Assembly: GCF_019061185.1 (NCBI RefSeq)
Contig: NZ_JAHQZU010000020.1
Coordinates: forward strand, 1 to 43,980
Source of the DNA: Paracoccus sp. Z118
GTDB taxonomy: Bacteria > Pseudomonadota > Alphaproteobacteria > Rhodobacterales > Rhodobacteraceae
Length of the DNA: 43,980 nt
Reading direction: 5' to 3'
This document shows positions 1-7,282 of the stretch, piece by piece (the first letter of the stretch is position 1; each line of letters begins with the position of its first letter). Below the pieces are notes generated by a model that was given only the letters and a program-made list of their open reading frames with translations, did not search any database and was not told the DNA's origin. A program made the translations under genes and the position numbers.

Positions 1-317
1 CGGGTCCGCCAACCGGCTTCCCCGTCCCGTCTGGCGTCCCCGCCGTTCGGTGAAGCGGTATCTAGGGCCAGCGAACGGAGAGAGCAAGAAGAAAAATCGC
101 GGCAGCGACATGAAATATGCAACCGACTGAAATAGCGACGCTTTCCGCCCCTCCTCAGTCCGCACACCGACGACACTGCGCCGGGGGACAGCCTTCCGCC
201 TGCGAATCTGGCACGGATTCGCGACGTTCGGATGACGGAATCACCTCATCGGCGACTCGGAAACGACAAAGGGCGCGGCTGATGCCGCGCCCTTTGCCTG
301 GTCCATCGTGAGAAGAA
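1..317. other. Left edge, no gene recognised
   Basis: No open frame here looks like a known protein. It holds the rpsI terminator hairpin near its right end and a second perfect hairpin at 202-222 (7-bp arms GCGAATC/GATTCGC). The first 11 bases match the last 11 bases of the tRNA-Arg found later in the window, but too little is present to call a tRNA. Confidence 0.5.
268..295 (-). terminator. Terminator hairpin after rpsI
   Basis: A perfect 12-bp stem, AAAGGGCGCGGC paired with GCCGCGCCCTTT around a TGAT loop, lies 22 bases past the rpsI stop. The A/T ends of the stem supply a short T tract in either direction. It probably ends the rplM-rpsI transcript. Confidence 0.75.
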
Positions 318-842
318 TCAGCGCTTCGAGAACTGGAACGAGCGGCGGGCCTTGGCCTTGCCGTATTTCTTCCGCTCCACCACGCGCGAATCGCGGGTCA
401 GGAATCCCGCCGCCTTCAGCGCGCCGCGCAGGGCGGGCTCGTGCAGCTGCAGCGCCTTCGAGATTCCGTGCTTCACGGCGCCTGCCTGGCCCGACAGCCC
501 GCCCCCGGCGACGGTGGCGTTCACGTCATACTCACCGGCCACGCCGGCCACGTCGAAAGGCTGACGCAGAATCATCTGCAGCACCGGACGCGCGAAATAC
601 TCCGTCAGATCCTTGCCGTTCACGACGATCTTGCCTGAGCCGGGCTTCACCCAGACGCGGGCGACGGCGTCCTTGCGCTTGCCGGTCGCATAGGCGCGGC
701 CGAACTCGTCGCGCTGCGGCTCGCGCGGGGCGGCGGCAGGCTGGAGGCCGAGCGATTCGCCCGCGGCCGTGCCCTGAACGGCCCCGGCGTTGGCGGTGAC
801 GGCATCCCGCAGCTGGTCGAGGGATTTGATGTCTTCGGCCAT
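318..842 (-). CDS. rpsI: 30S ribosomal protein S9
   Basis: The 174-residue product is ribosomal protein S9 (uS9), a small-subunit protein whose C-terminal tail reaches the P-site tRNA. The conserved core begins with [14 protein letters not shown] near residue 50, contains [12 protein letters not shown], and ends in the diagnostic basic tail [11 protein letters not shown]. About 48 residues precede the core, an N-terminal extension usual in alphaproteobacteria. The ATG is the one that gives this extension and begins only 2 nt after the rplM stop (TGATCATG), so the two are co-transcribed and probably translationally coupled. A strong hairpin follows. I see nothing abnormal. Confidence 0.97.
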   Translation of the reverse strand: MAEDIKSLDQLRDAVTANAGAVQGTAAGESLGLQPAAAPREPQRDEFGRAYATGKRKDAVARVWVKPGSGKIVVNGKDLTEYFARPVLQMILRQPFDVAGVAGEYDVNATVAGGGLSGQAGAVKHGISKALQLHEPALRGALKAAGFLTRDSRVVERKKYGKAKARRSFQFSKR

Positions 843-844
843 GA

Positions 845-1309
845 TCAGGCGCTCCGCGTATTCTTGGGGTTCATCGCTTTGACGTCCAGCACCTGGGGCT
901 GTTGCGCCTCGTGCGGGTGCTGCTCGCCGGCATAGACGCGCAGGTTGGACATCTGCTGCTTGCCCAGCTTGTTGCGGGAAATCATCCGCTCGACGGCCTT
1001 GATGACGACACGCTCCGGGTGGGCGCCTTCCAGCACCTGGCGGGCGGTGCGGTGCTTGATCCCGCCCGGATGGCCGGTGTGCCAGTAGTATTTCTTGTCG
1101 TCGCGCTTGTCGCCGGTCATCTGCACCTTGTCGGCGTTGATGATGATGACATTGTCGCCCATGTCCATGTGCGGGGTGAAGGTCGCCTTGTGCTTGCCGC
1201 GCAGGCGAGAGGCGACGATCGTTGCAAGACGGCCCAGCACGACGCCCTCGGCGTCGATCAGGATCCACTTCTTGTCGATATCCGCCGGTTTCGCGGTATA
1301 GGTCTTCAT
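845..1309 (-). CDS. rplM: 50S ribosomal protein L13
   Basis: The 154-residue product is ribosomal protein L13 (uL13), an early-assembling large-subunit protein. It opens with [15 protein letters not shown] and contains [26 protein letters not shown] and [13 protein letters not shown] ends typical of the family. An in-frame frame extends upstream to about 1411, but the chosen ATG matches the family N terminus and has AAGGGCG upstream as ribosome binding site. It is first gene of the rplM-rpsI operon; a promoter-like element sits at 1349-1377. Confidence 0.97.
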   Translation of the reverse strand: MKTYTAKPADIDKKWILIDAEGVVLGRLATIVASRLRGKHKATFTPHMDMGDNVIIINADKVQMTGDKRDDKKYYWHTGHPGGIKHRTARQVLEGAHPERVVIKAVERMISRNKLGKQQMSNLRVYAGEQHPHEAQQPQVLDVKAMNPKNTRSA

Positions 1310-1348
1310 GGTTCGCCCTTTCGGGGGATGTGGAATTCGGATCGGGCG

Positions 1349-1377
1349 TATATCGGGGATCGCGGCGCTCAGGTCAA
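1349..1377 (-). promoter_or_regulatory. Predicted promoter of rplM-rpsI
   Basis: On the minus strand TTGACC (1377-1372) and GATATA (1354-1349) are separated by 17 bases, a good match to a housekeeping sigma70-type promoter. The -10 lies about 40 bases upstream of the rplM start codon. Confidence 0.6.
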
Positions 1378-1424
1378 GCGCGGCAGGCGACGTAAACATC
1401 CGCAAATACAACGGGTTGCGAAAC

Positions 1425-1440
1425 GGGTATTACAATACCC
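1425..1440. promoter_or_regulatory. Perfect 16-bp inverted repeat upstream of rplM
   Basis: GGGTATT-AC-AATACCC is a perfect 7+2+7 palindrome. It overlaps the last base of the thioesterase stop codon and lies about 50 bp upstream of the rplM -35 element. It could be a short terminator for the thioesterase gene or an operator; the sequence alone does not decide. Confidence 0.4.
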
Positions 1441-1877
1441 TACCGTAAACCGCCGTTTTCCGCCCGCTCCGGCGGAATCGAGTAGGTCATCGACGCCCGC
1501 GCAACCACGTCCGCGCCCCCGTCCGAGCGGATCATCACGTCGCCCACCGCCAGCACCCGGCCCAGCTTCAGCAGCCGCGCCTCGGCCAGCAGGTCGCGCG
1601 CGGCCTCGGGCTTGCGCATGAAGTCGATGCCGGCATTCGTCGTCACCGCCAGCGCCACCTTGCCGATCCGCGACAGGATCGCCGCATACATGCTGAAATC
1701 GGCCAGTTCGAACATCGTCGGACCCGAGATGGTGCCGCCGGGGCGCAGATGCCGATCTTCCACCTGCAGGCGGACGCGGACGGACTCGGCGCCGATTTCC
1801 TCGACCACATAGCCCTTCGCCTGCGGAAAGACCTCTGCCAGATAGTCGTTCAGATCGCCCACGCCGAAGTCCGCCAT
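1440..1877 (-). CDS. PaaI-family acyl-CoA thioesterase (hot-dog fold)
   Basis: The 145-residue protein has the hot-dog thioesterase pattern: HLRPGGTISGPTMFELAD, in which the conserved Gly-Gly and acidic residue on the central helix form the acyl-CoA site, followed by AVTTNAGIDFMRKP. It probably hydrolyses small or aromatic acyl-CoA esters in the cytoplasm; the substrate is unknown. The ATG at 1877 is preferred over one six codons upstream because AGGGGGA lies at good spacing before it. It is divergent from the adjacent crotonase gene (58 bp between starts), which suggests a shared link to acyl-CoA metabolism. Confidence 0.85.
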   Translation of the reverse strand: MADFGVGDLNDYLAEVFPQAKGYVVEEIGAESVRVRLQVEDRHLRPGGTISGPTMFELADFSMYAAILSRIGKVALAVTTNAGIDFMRKPEAARDLLAEARLLKLGRVLAVGDVMIRSDGGADVVARASMTYSIPPERAENGGLR

Positions 1878-1934
1878 GCTTTCCCCCTGCTCCATGCGCC
1901 GCTAAGCTGTCGCAAACAGGGGAAGGGATGCAAG

Positions 1935-2726
1935 ATGAGCGATCTGCTGCGGCGCGAGGATGACGGCCACATCGCCCGGCTGGTGATGACCAGCTCCGGC
2001 AACTACAACGCGCTGTCGCGGCAGATGATCGCGGCGCTTGCGGACGCCTTCACCGGGATCGCCGCCGACGACGACATCCGCGTCGTGATCCTCGCGGCCG
2101 AGGGCAAGGCGTTCTGCGCCGGCCACGACATCCGTCAGATGCAGGGCGCGCGCGGCGACAATGACGGCGGCCGGGCCGAGTTCGAGGCGCTGTTCACCGC
2201 CTGCTCGCAGATGATGCAGTTGATCCCCGCCCTGCCCCAGCCGGTCATCGCCGAGGTGCAGGGGATCGCCACCGCGGCGGGGTGCCAACTCGTCGCCTCG
2301 TGCGACATGGCCGTGGCGGCCGAGGGCACCCGCTTCGGCGTCAACGGGGTCAATATCGGGCTGTTCTGCTCGACCCCGATGGTCGCGCTGACCCGCGCCA
2401 TCCCGCCCCGCGCGGCGTTCGAATATCTGGTCACGGGCGAGTTCATGGACGCTGGCCGCGCGCGGGAACTCGGCCTCGTCAACCGCGTCGTGCCTGCCGG
2501 GAAGCTGACCGAGGAAACGACGGCGCTGGCCCGCACGGTCGCCTCGCGCCTGCCGGCGGCGGTGCGGCTGGGCAAGCGCGCGTTCCACGAACAGGCGGCG
2601 ATGGGCCGGGCCGAGGCCTACGACCGGATGGGCGCCGCGATCTGCGAGAACATGATGCTGCCGGACACCGACGAGGGGCTGAACGCGTTCCTCGAAAAAC
2701 GGGCGCCGCGTTGGGCCGACGCCTGA
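1935..2726 (+). CDS. Enoyl-CoA hydratase/isomerase family protein, ECHDC3-like
   Basis: The 263-residue protein is a crotonase-fold acyl-CoA enzyme. The CoA/oxyanion loops are visible as AFCAGHDIRQM (about 60-70) and GIATAAGCQL (about 110-119), and the GLFCSTP segment near 142 resembles the ECHDC3 branch. The two glutamates used by true enoyl-CoA hydratases are absent: the expected positions read Gln118 and Gly138. Water addition to a double bond is therefore doubtful, and the reaction is unknown. The ATG at 1935 is chosen from crotonase length and GGGAAGGG upstream. The gene ends 3 bp from the convergent ccdA stop, with no hairpin between. Confidence 0.85.
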   Translation: MSDLLRREDDGHIARLVMTSSGNYNALSRQMIAALADAFTGIAADDDIRVVILAAEGKAFCAGHDIRQMQGARGDNDGGRAEFEALFTACSQMMQLIPALPQPVIAEVQGIATAAGCQLVASCDMAVAAEGTRFGVNGVNIGLFCSTPMVALTRAIPPRAAFEYLVTGEFMDAGRARELGLVNRVVPAGKLTEETTALARTVASRLPAAVRLGKRAFHEQAAMGRAEAYDRMGAAICENMMLPDTDEGLNAFLEKRAPRWADA

Positions 2727-2729
2727 GCG

Positions 2730-3467
2730 TCAGCCGATCCGCCCCAGCGCCGGGACGTTCTCGAGCAGCCAGTAGCTGATGATCGACAGCCAGCCGGTCA
2801 GCATCATCACCCCCACGACGATCAGCAGGATGCCCGACACCCGTTCGATCGTCGCCATGTGCCGCTTGATGCGGTTCATCAGCGACATGGACCGTTCGAT
2901 GAAGATCGCCGACAGCAGGAACGGCACGCCCAGCCCCAGCGCATAGATCCCCAGCAGGCCCGTTCCGCGGGCGGGGTCCGTCACTGCCATCGTCAGGATC
3001 ATGGAAAGCTGCGGCCCGATGCAGGGCGTCCAGCCGAAGGCGAAGGCCAGCCCCAGCAGATAGGCGCCGAGCGTCGAGCCGCCCTGATCGCCCGTCTCCA
3101 TCCGCGCCTCGCGGTCCAGGACCGGGATGCGGATCACCCGCAGGAAATGCAGGCCGAGGAAGATGATGAAGACGCCCGAGACCTTCATCAGCAGCGGCTG
3201 CCACGCGAGGAACGCCCGGCCGAAGGTGGACGCGGCGTAACCCATGATGAGGAACACCGTGCTGAGCCCCAGCACGAAGAACAGCGCCGGCAGGACGGCG
3301 CTGCGCTCGCGCGTCTGAAGGGCGCTGACCTTCACGCCGGTCATGTAGGCAAGATAGGGCGGCACGATGGGCAGCACGCAGGGCGACAGGAACGACAGGA
3401 TTCCCGCGACCATCGCCACCAGCGCGGCGGCGACGAAGGATGCGTCGACAAGCTCGATTCCAAACAT
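2730..3467 (-). CDS. ccdA: Cytochrome c biogenesis protein CcdA (DsbD membrane domain)
   Basis: The 245-residue integral membrane protein has about six hydrophobic segments and the two membrane cysteines of the CcdA/DsbD family: LSFLSPCVLPIVPPYLAYMTG near residue 25-45 and AFGWTPCIGPQLS near 145. It carries electrons from cytoplasmic thioredoxin across the inner membrane to periplasmic thiol-disulfide partners for cytochrome c maturation. The start gives the usual N terminus and has AAGGTG upstream. It follows rne on the same strand, separated by 74 bp that include a hairpin. Confidence 0.93.
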   Translation of the reverse strand: MFGIELVDASFVAAALVAMVAGILSFLSPCVLPIVPPYLAYMTGVKVSALQTRERSAVLPALFFVLGLSTVFLIMGYAASTFGRAFLAWQPLLMKVSGVFIIFLGLHFLRVIRIPVLDREARMETGDQGGSTLGAYLLGLAFAFGWTPCIGPQLSMILTMAVTDPARGTGLLGIYALGLGVPFLLSAIFIERSMSLMNRIKRHMATIERVSGILLIVVGVMMLTGWLSIISYWLLENVPALGRIG

Positions 3468-3489
3468 GGCCGCACCTTGGCCTAAAGAA

Positions 3490-3514
3490 ATGGGCCGGGG
3501 AAGCCCCGGCCCAT
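3490..3514 (-). terminator. Hairpin after rne
   Basis: An 11-bp perfect stem, ATGGGCCGGGG and CCCCGGCCCAT with a three-base loop, lies 27 bases past the rne stop. There is no clear T run, so it may stabilise the 3' end or end transcription only in part before ccdA. Confidence 0.55.
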
Positions 3515-3541
3515 GCGCCATGCTGTCACGGCTGCGTCAGA

Positions 3542-6295
3542 TCACGCCCCGAAGGACCACCAGCCGCGCCGACGCGGCCGCTCCGGCTCGTCGGATTGCT
3601 GTTCGGTCGCGGATGCCGGGGCTTCGGTCCGCTGAGGCTCGGGCTCCGGCGCGGCTTCGGCTTCGGCTTCGGCTTCGGCTTCGGCTTCGGTTTCGGTTTC
3701 GGTTTCGGTTTCGGTTTCGGTTTCGGTTTCGGTTTCGGTTGAAGCATCCGTGGCCGCTGCTTCTGGAGCAAGCGCCTCGGCCGCGGCCTCGTCGGCGGCT
3801 GCGCCGCGGGCGGTCTCCGGCGCGGTTTCCTCGGCAGCCTCCGCCGGCGCCTCGGTCCGCGAATCGTCACCGACCACCGGCGCTTCCGCAGGCTCCGTTT
3901 CGGCTACGGCGTCTTCGACCGGTTCCGAAGGCGCGGCCGTTTCGTCCCCTGCGGTCGTCACGCCCTCTGCCGTTTCAGCCGCAGCCTCCTGCGCCTGCGA
4001 CCCCTCGGCATCGCCATTCCGGCGCGAGCGGCTGCGCGAGCGCGAGCGGCTGCGCGAACGCGAGCGCCGCCCGTTTTCCTCACCGGCTGCCTCGCCGGAA
4101 GCCTCGGCTTCGGCAGGTTCCGCCCCGGCTTCGTCACCGACCTCGTCCGAGCCTTCGTCACCCGCATCCGAGTCGTGCGCGCCATTCTCGCCGTTTTCGC
4201 CGCGACCGCCGCGCCGACGGCGACGCCGACGCCGCTTCGAGCGGCCGCCCTCGTCGCCGTCCTCGCTCTCGGTCCGCGCCTCGCCCGACTCGTGAGCCGC
4301 GTCCTGCGTCTCGACCCGGTCGGTCTCGACCTCGCCCGTGTCGTCCTCGTCCTCGTCGCCCAGATCCTCGTCGTCGATCTGCGCCATCAGGCTCGCCGTG
4401 GCCGAGACCACGTTCGACACCGGCTCCGGCACGTTCCGGGTCGCGGTCTTGAACTTGTCCATCGCGAAATCGGGCGAGATCAGCGTCGGGTCAGCCTCGA
4501 CCCGCACGGCCATGCCGTAGCGCGTCTCGATCATGCCGATATGCTCGCGCTTCTGGTTCATCAGGAAGTTGGCGACGGCCACGGGCGCGCGAACCAGCAC
4601 CTCGCGCGAGCGTTTCCGCGTCCCCTCTTCCTCGATCGCGCGCAGGATCGTCAGCGCCATCGAATCGTCCGACCGGATCAGCCCGGTGCCGTGGCAGTGC
4701 GCGCAGGGCTGGGTGGTCGATTCCAGCATCCCCGGACGCAGCCGCTGGCGGCTCATCTCCAGCAGGCCGAAGCCCGAGATGCGGCCGACCTGAATCCGGG
4801 CGCGGTCGGTCTTCAGCCGGTCCTTGAAGCGTTTCTCGACGGCGGCGTTGTTCTTGCGCTCGTCCATGTCGATGAAGTCGATCACGATCAGCCCGGCCAG
4901 GTCGCGCAGCCGCAACTGCCGCGCGATCTCGTCCGCCGCCTCGAGGTTGGTCTTGGTCGCCGTGTCCTCGATCGAGCCTTCCTTCGTCGCCCGGCCGGAG
5001 TTCACGTCGATGGCGACCAGCGCCTCGGTCACGCCGATGACGATGTAGCCGCCCGACTTCAGCTGCACGACCGGGTTGAACATCCCGCCCAGATAGCCCT
5101 CGACCTGATAGCGCGCGAACAGCGGCACCGGATCGGTGTAGAGCTTCACGTTCCTGGCGTGGGACGGCATGATCATCGTCATGAAATCCTTGGCGGTGCG
5201 ATAGCCGCGCTCGCCCTCGACCAGAACCTCGTCGATGTCCTTGCTGTAAAGATCCCGGATCTGACGCTTGATGAGGTCGCCTTCCTCATAGATCGGCGCG
5301 GGCGCGACCGACTTGAAGGTCAGCTCGCGGATCTGCTCCCACAGCCGCATCAGATATTCGTAGTCGCGCCGGATTTCCGTCTTGGTGCGCTGGCTGCCGG
5401 CGGTGCGGATGATGAGGCCCGCGCCCTTCGGCACCTCGAGTTCCGAGGCGATTTCCTTCAGCTTCTTGCGGTCGGCGGCGTTGGTGATCTTGCGCGAGAT
5501 GCCGCCGCCACGCGCGGTGTTGGGCATCAGCACGCAGTAGCGCCCGGCAAGGCTCAGATAGGTCGTCAGCGCCGCGCCCTTGTTGCCGCGCTCTTCCTTG
5601 ACGACCTGGACCAGCATGATCTGCCGGACCTTGATGACTTCCTGGATCTTGTAGCGGCGGGCGCGCGGCTTCTTGGCCGGGCGGATTTCCTCGGTCACGT
5701 ACTCTTCGGCGACGGACTCGATGGTGTCGTCGCGCTCCGATGCGGCCCCGATCTGCCGGTCGGCGTGATCGTGCTCGTCGTCGTCGCCGTTGTCCTCGGC
5801 GTCCGAATCCGCAGGATCGCTTGTCTCCTGGGCGGCAGTCTCCGCGTGCGGCTCGTCGGCGGAGCCTCCCGTCGCCGCATCATCGGACTGCTCGGCCGTC
5901 TCATCGGAAACGGCGACCGCATCCTCGTTCGACGCCCCTTCCGCCTGCGCCCGGCGCGCGCGCGAGCGGCGGTGCCGCGCCTCTTCCTCGGCCTCGGCCG
6001 CTTCGGCGGCGGCCCGGTCTTCCTCGATCAGCGCCTGCCGGTCGGCGGCGGGAATCTGGTAGTAGTCGGGGTGGATTTCCGCGAAGGCGAGAAAGCCGTG
6101 CCGGTTCCCGCCATAATCGACGAAGGCGGCCTGCAGCGAGGGTTCGACCCGCGTCACCTTGGCCAGATAGATATTCCCCGCAAGCTGGCGCTTGTTCAGG
6201 GTCTCAAAGTCAAATTCTTCGACCTTGGTTCCGTCCACGACGACAACGCGCGTTTCCTCCGCGTGCGTCGCGTCGATCAGCATCTTGTTTGCCAT
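3542..6295 (-). CDS. rne: Ribonuclease E/G family endoribonuclease
   Basis: The 917-residue protein is the main RNA-decay endonuclease and degradosome scaffold. The N terminus MANKMLIDATHAEETRV leads into an S1 RNA-binding domain (about 36-250) split by an acidic, low-complexity insertion at about 85-210. The DNase I-like catalytic core has the metal-binding aspartates in AIDVNSG (about 430) and VIDFIDM (about 473). CAHC (531-534) is the zinc-link motif joining protomers. Residues after about 620 form a disordered tail with a run of Arg-Ser dipeptides (about 742-760), Glu-Thr/Glu-Ala dipeptides (about 852-881) and a terminal RPRRRGWWSFGA peptide that may be a partner-binding motif. A long leader suggests autoregulation. 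Confidence 0.96.
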   Translation of the reverse strand: MANKMLIDATHAEETRVVVVDGTKVEEFDFETLNKRQLAGNIYLAKVTRVEPSLQAAFVDYGGNRHGFLAFAEIHPDYYQIPAADRQALIEEDRAAAEAAEAEEEARHRRSRARRAQAEGASNEDAVAVSDETAEQSDDAATGGSADEPHAETAAQETSDPADSDAEDNGDDDEHDHADRQIGAASERDDTIESVAEEYVTEEIRPAKKPRARRYKIQEVIKVRQIMLVQVVKEERGNKGAALTTYLSLAGRYCVLMPNTARGGGISRKITNAADRKKLKEIASELEVPKGAGLIIRTAGSQRTKTEIRRDYEYLMRLWEQIRELTFKSVAPAPIYEEGDLIKRQIRDLYSKDIDEVLVEGERGYRTAKDFMTMIMPSHARNVKLYTDPVPLFARYQVEGYLGGMFNPVVQLKSGGYIVIGVTEALVAIDVNSGRATKEGSIEDTATKTNLEAADEIARQLRLRDLAGLIVIDFIDMDERKNNAAVEKRFKDRLKTDRARIQVGRISGFGLLEMSRQRLRPGMLESTTQPCAHCHGTGLIRSDDSMALTILRAIEEEGTRKRSREVLVRAPVAVANFLMNQKREHIGMIETRYGMAVRVEADPTLISPDFAMDKFKTATRNVPEPVSNVVSATASLMAQIDDEDLGDEDEDDTGEVETDRVETQDAAHESGEARTESEDGDEGGRSKRRRRRRRRGGRGENGENGAHDSDAGDEGSDEVGDEAGAEPAEAEASGEAAGEENGRRSRSRSRSRSRSRSRRNGDAEGSQAQEAAAETAEGVTTAGDETAAPSEPVEDAVAETEPAEAPVVGDDSRTEAPAEAAEETAPETARGAAADEAAAEALAPEAAATDASTETETETETETETETETEAEAEAEAEAEAAPEPEPQRTEAPASATEQQSDEPERPRRRGWWSFGA
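3653..3740. repeat. Hexanucleotide tandem repeat inside rne
   Basis: About 14 copies of a 6-bp unit run head to tail, TTCGGC in the left part and TTCGGT in the right. On the coding strand they encode alternating Glu-Ala and Glu-Thr. The unit is two codons, so gain or loss of copies keeps the frame. Confidence 0.9.
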
Positions 6296-6734
6296 TTGAA
6301 ATACTTTCGCGCAGCCGGTCCAGCCCGCGCGTCGGCGGGGAAAGGGACAGGGTGCGACTTGATGCGGACGCGGCGGGCGCAGGCCGGCAGCTCGGGGCGG
6401 GAGCGAAAGCGGAATCGGTGCGGGCGGCCCAAGGGATCATGCCCCGCCGCCTCCCTGCCTGTCCGCTCGCGTTCCTGCCCTGGTCACTTCCGGCGGCGCG
6501 CTCCATCGCGTCTGTTAACTCATGCCCTGCGGTCCCGGAACGGGGACAGGGCGGCGATCATTCTGGCCGGCATCCGTCCCCAGGGACATCGCCGACCGGC
6601 TTTTCCGGCATGGTCCGCGCCCTGCCCAACCGGACAGGTCCGCACGCCCATGCTGCGAAACTGGTTTGTGTGGTGCCGCGCACTGGGGTGTCGGCAACCG
6701 CAACTGATTGAACATAGGGGCACGGGGCGCGGAA
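6296..6734 (-). other. Long 5' leader region of rne
   Basis: No protein-like frame is visible in these 439 bases. Because the best promoter match lies at its upstream end, most of it is probably the rne mRNA leader (about 400 nt). Long rne leaders that bind the enzyme and mediate feedback are known in Escherichia coli; here the role is inferred. Several GC-rich inverted segments are present but I could not fold them. Confidence 0.45.
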
Positions 6735-6740
6735 TTACAA
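6711..6740 (-). promoter_or_regulatory. Predicted promoter of rne
   Basis: On the minus strand TTGTAA (6740-6735) and TATGTT (6716-6711) are 18 bases apart. The -35 element overlaps the stop codon of the upstream OsmC-family gene. Transcription from here would give a leader of roughly 400 nt. Confidence 0.5.
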
Positions 6741-7268
6741 TGCGAAACTGTCGGGCCGCATATCCGTGCCCGCCCGATTTCCCGCCGCCGCGGCCTCTGC
6801 CGGGTGATAGCTGGCCTCGTGCGCCACCGGAAAATTCACCGACCGGGCGATGAAGCAATAGCCGCCGACCTCATGGTGAAGGGCGTCGGCCCGCGCTGCG
6901 TCGGCCATCCGGGCGAGCCCAATCCGCGGCCGCAGCACCGCCCGGACGAACTGCCCCGAGCCGTCCGGCGCCGAGCGGCCGATCCCCAGCGGGGTATCCG
7001 CGTAGCTGTGCACCACGATTCCGGTGCTGCTCGCCAGATGCAGGAACCACAGCATGTGGCAGGCGGAAAGCGCCGACAGCAGCAGATCCTCGGGGTTCAT
7101 GCGGGCGGGATCGCCCCCCAGCAGCGGGTCGTTCGAGCAATGGACGACCACCTTGCCAGGCACCGCGATGTCCCAGGTCCGGTCATAGCCGCGATAGCTG
7201 GCCGTGCCCTGCCCACGATTGCCGGTCCATTCGATCCGGCTTTTGCAGCCGTGCTCGCCCTGCTCCAT
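6735..7268 (-). CDS. OsmC-family peroxiredoxin-like protein
   Basis: The 177-residue protein resembles OsmC/Ohr thiol peroxidases, which reduce organic hydroperoxides. The first cysteine is in NPEDLLLSALSACHML (Cys70), matching the peroxidatic position; the second is Cys138 in GGYCFIARSVNFP, and WTGNRGQGTASYRGYDR lies near the N terminus. The start at 7268 has GGAGGGG upstream. It begins 14 bp after the dctD stop on the same strand and is probably the last gene of dctB-dctD-osmC. That link between a C4-dicarboxylate sensor pair and a peroxide-type protein is unexplained. Confidence 0.82.
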   Translation of the reverse strand: MEQGEHGCKSRIEWTGNRGQGTASYRGYDRTWDIAVPGKVVVHCSNDPLLGGDPARMNPEDLLLSALSACHMLWFLHLASSTGIVVHSYADTPLGIGRSAPDGSGQFVRAVLRPRIGLARMADAARADALHHEVGGYCFIARSVNFPVAHEASYHPAEAAAAGNRAGTDMRPDSFAL

Positions 7269-7282
7269 CGCGCCCCTCCCGG

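Noticed and set aside
1..11. The first 11 bases match the 3' end of the tRNA-Arg at 25044-25120 (CGGGTCCGCCA).
   Set aside because: Only the acceptor end and CCA are covered; too short to claim a truncated tRNA, and the next bases give no further support.
3440..3742. A plus-strand frame with a long Phe-Gly repeat resembling an FG-repeat protein.
   Set aside because: It is the antisense of the Glu-Ala/Glu-Thr codon repeat in rne, without a plausible gene start.
4175..6853. An 892-codon plus-strand open frame opposite rne.
   Set aside because: Same artefact; no family features, and rne is unmistakable.
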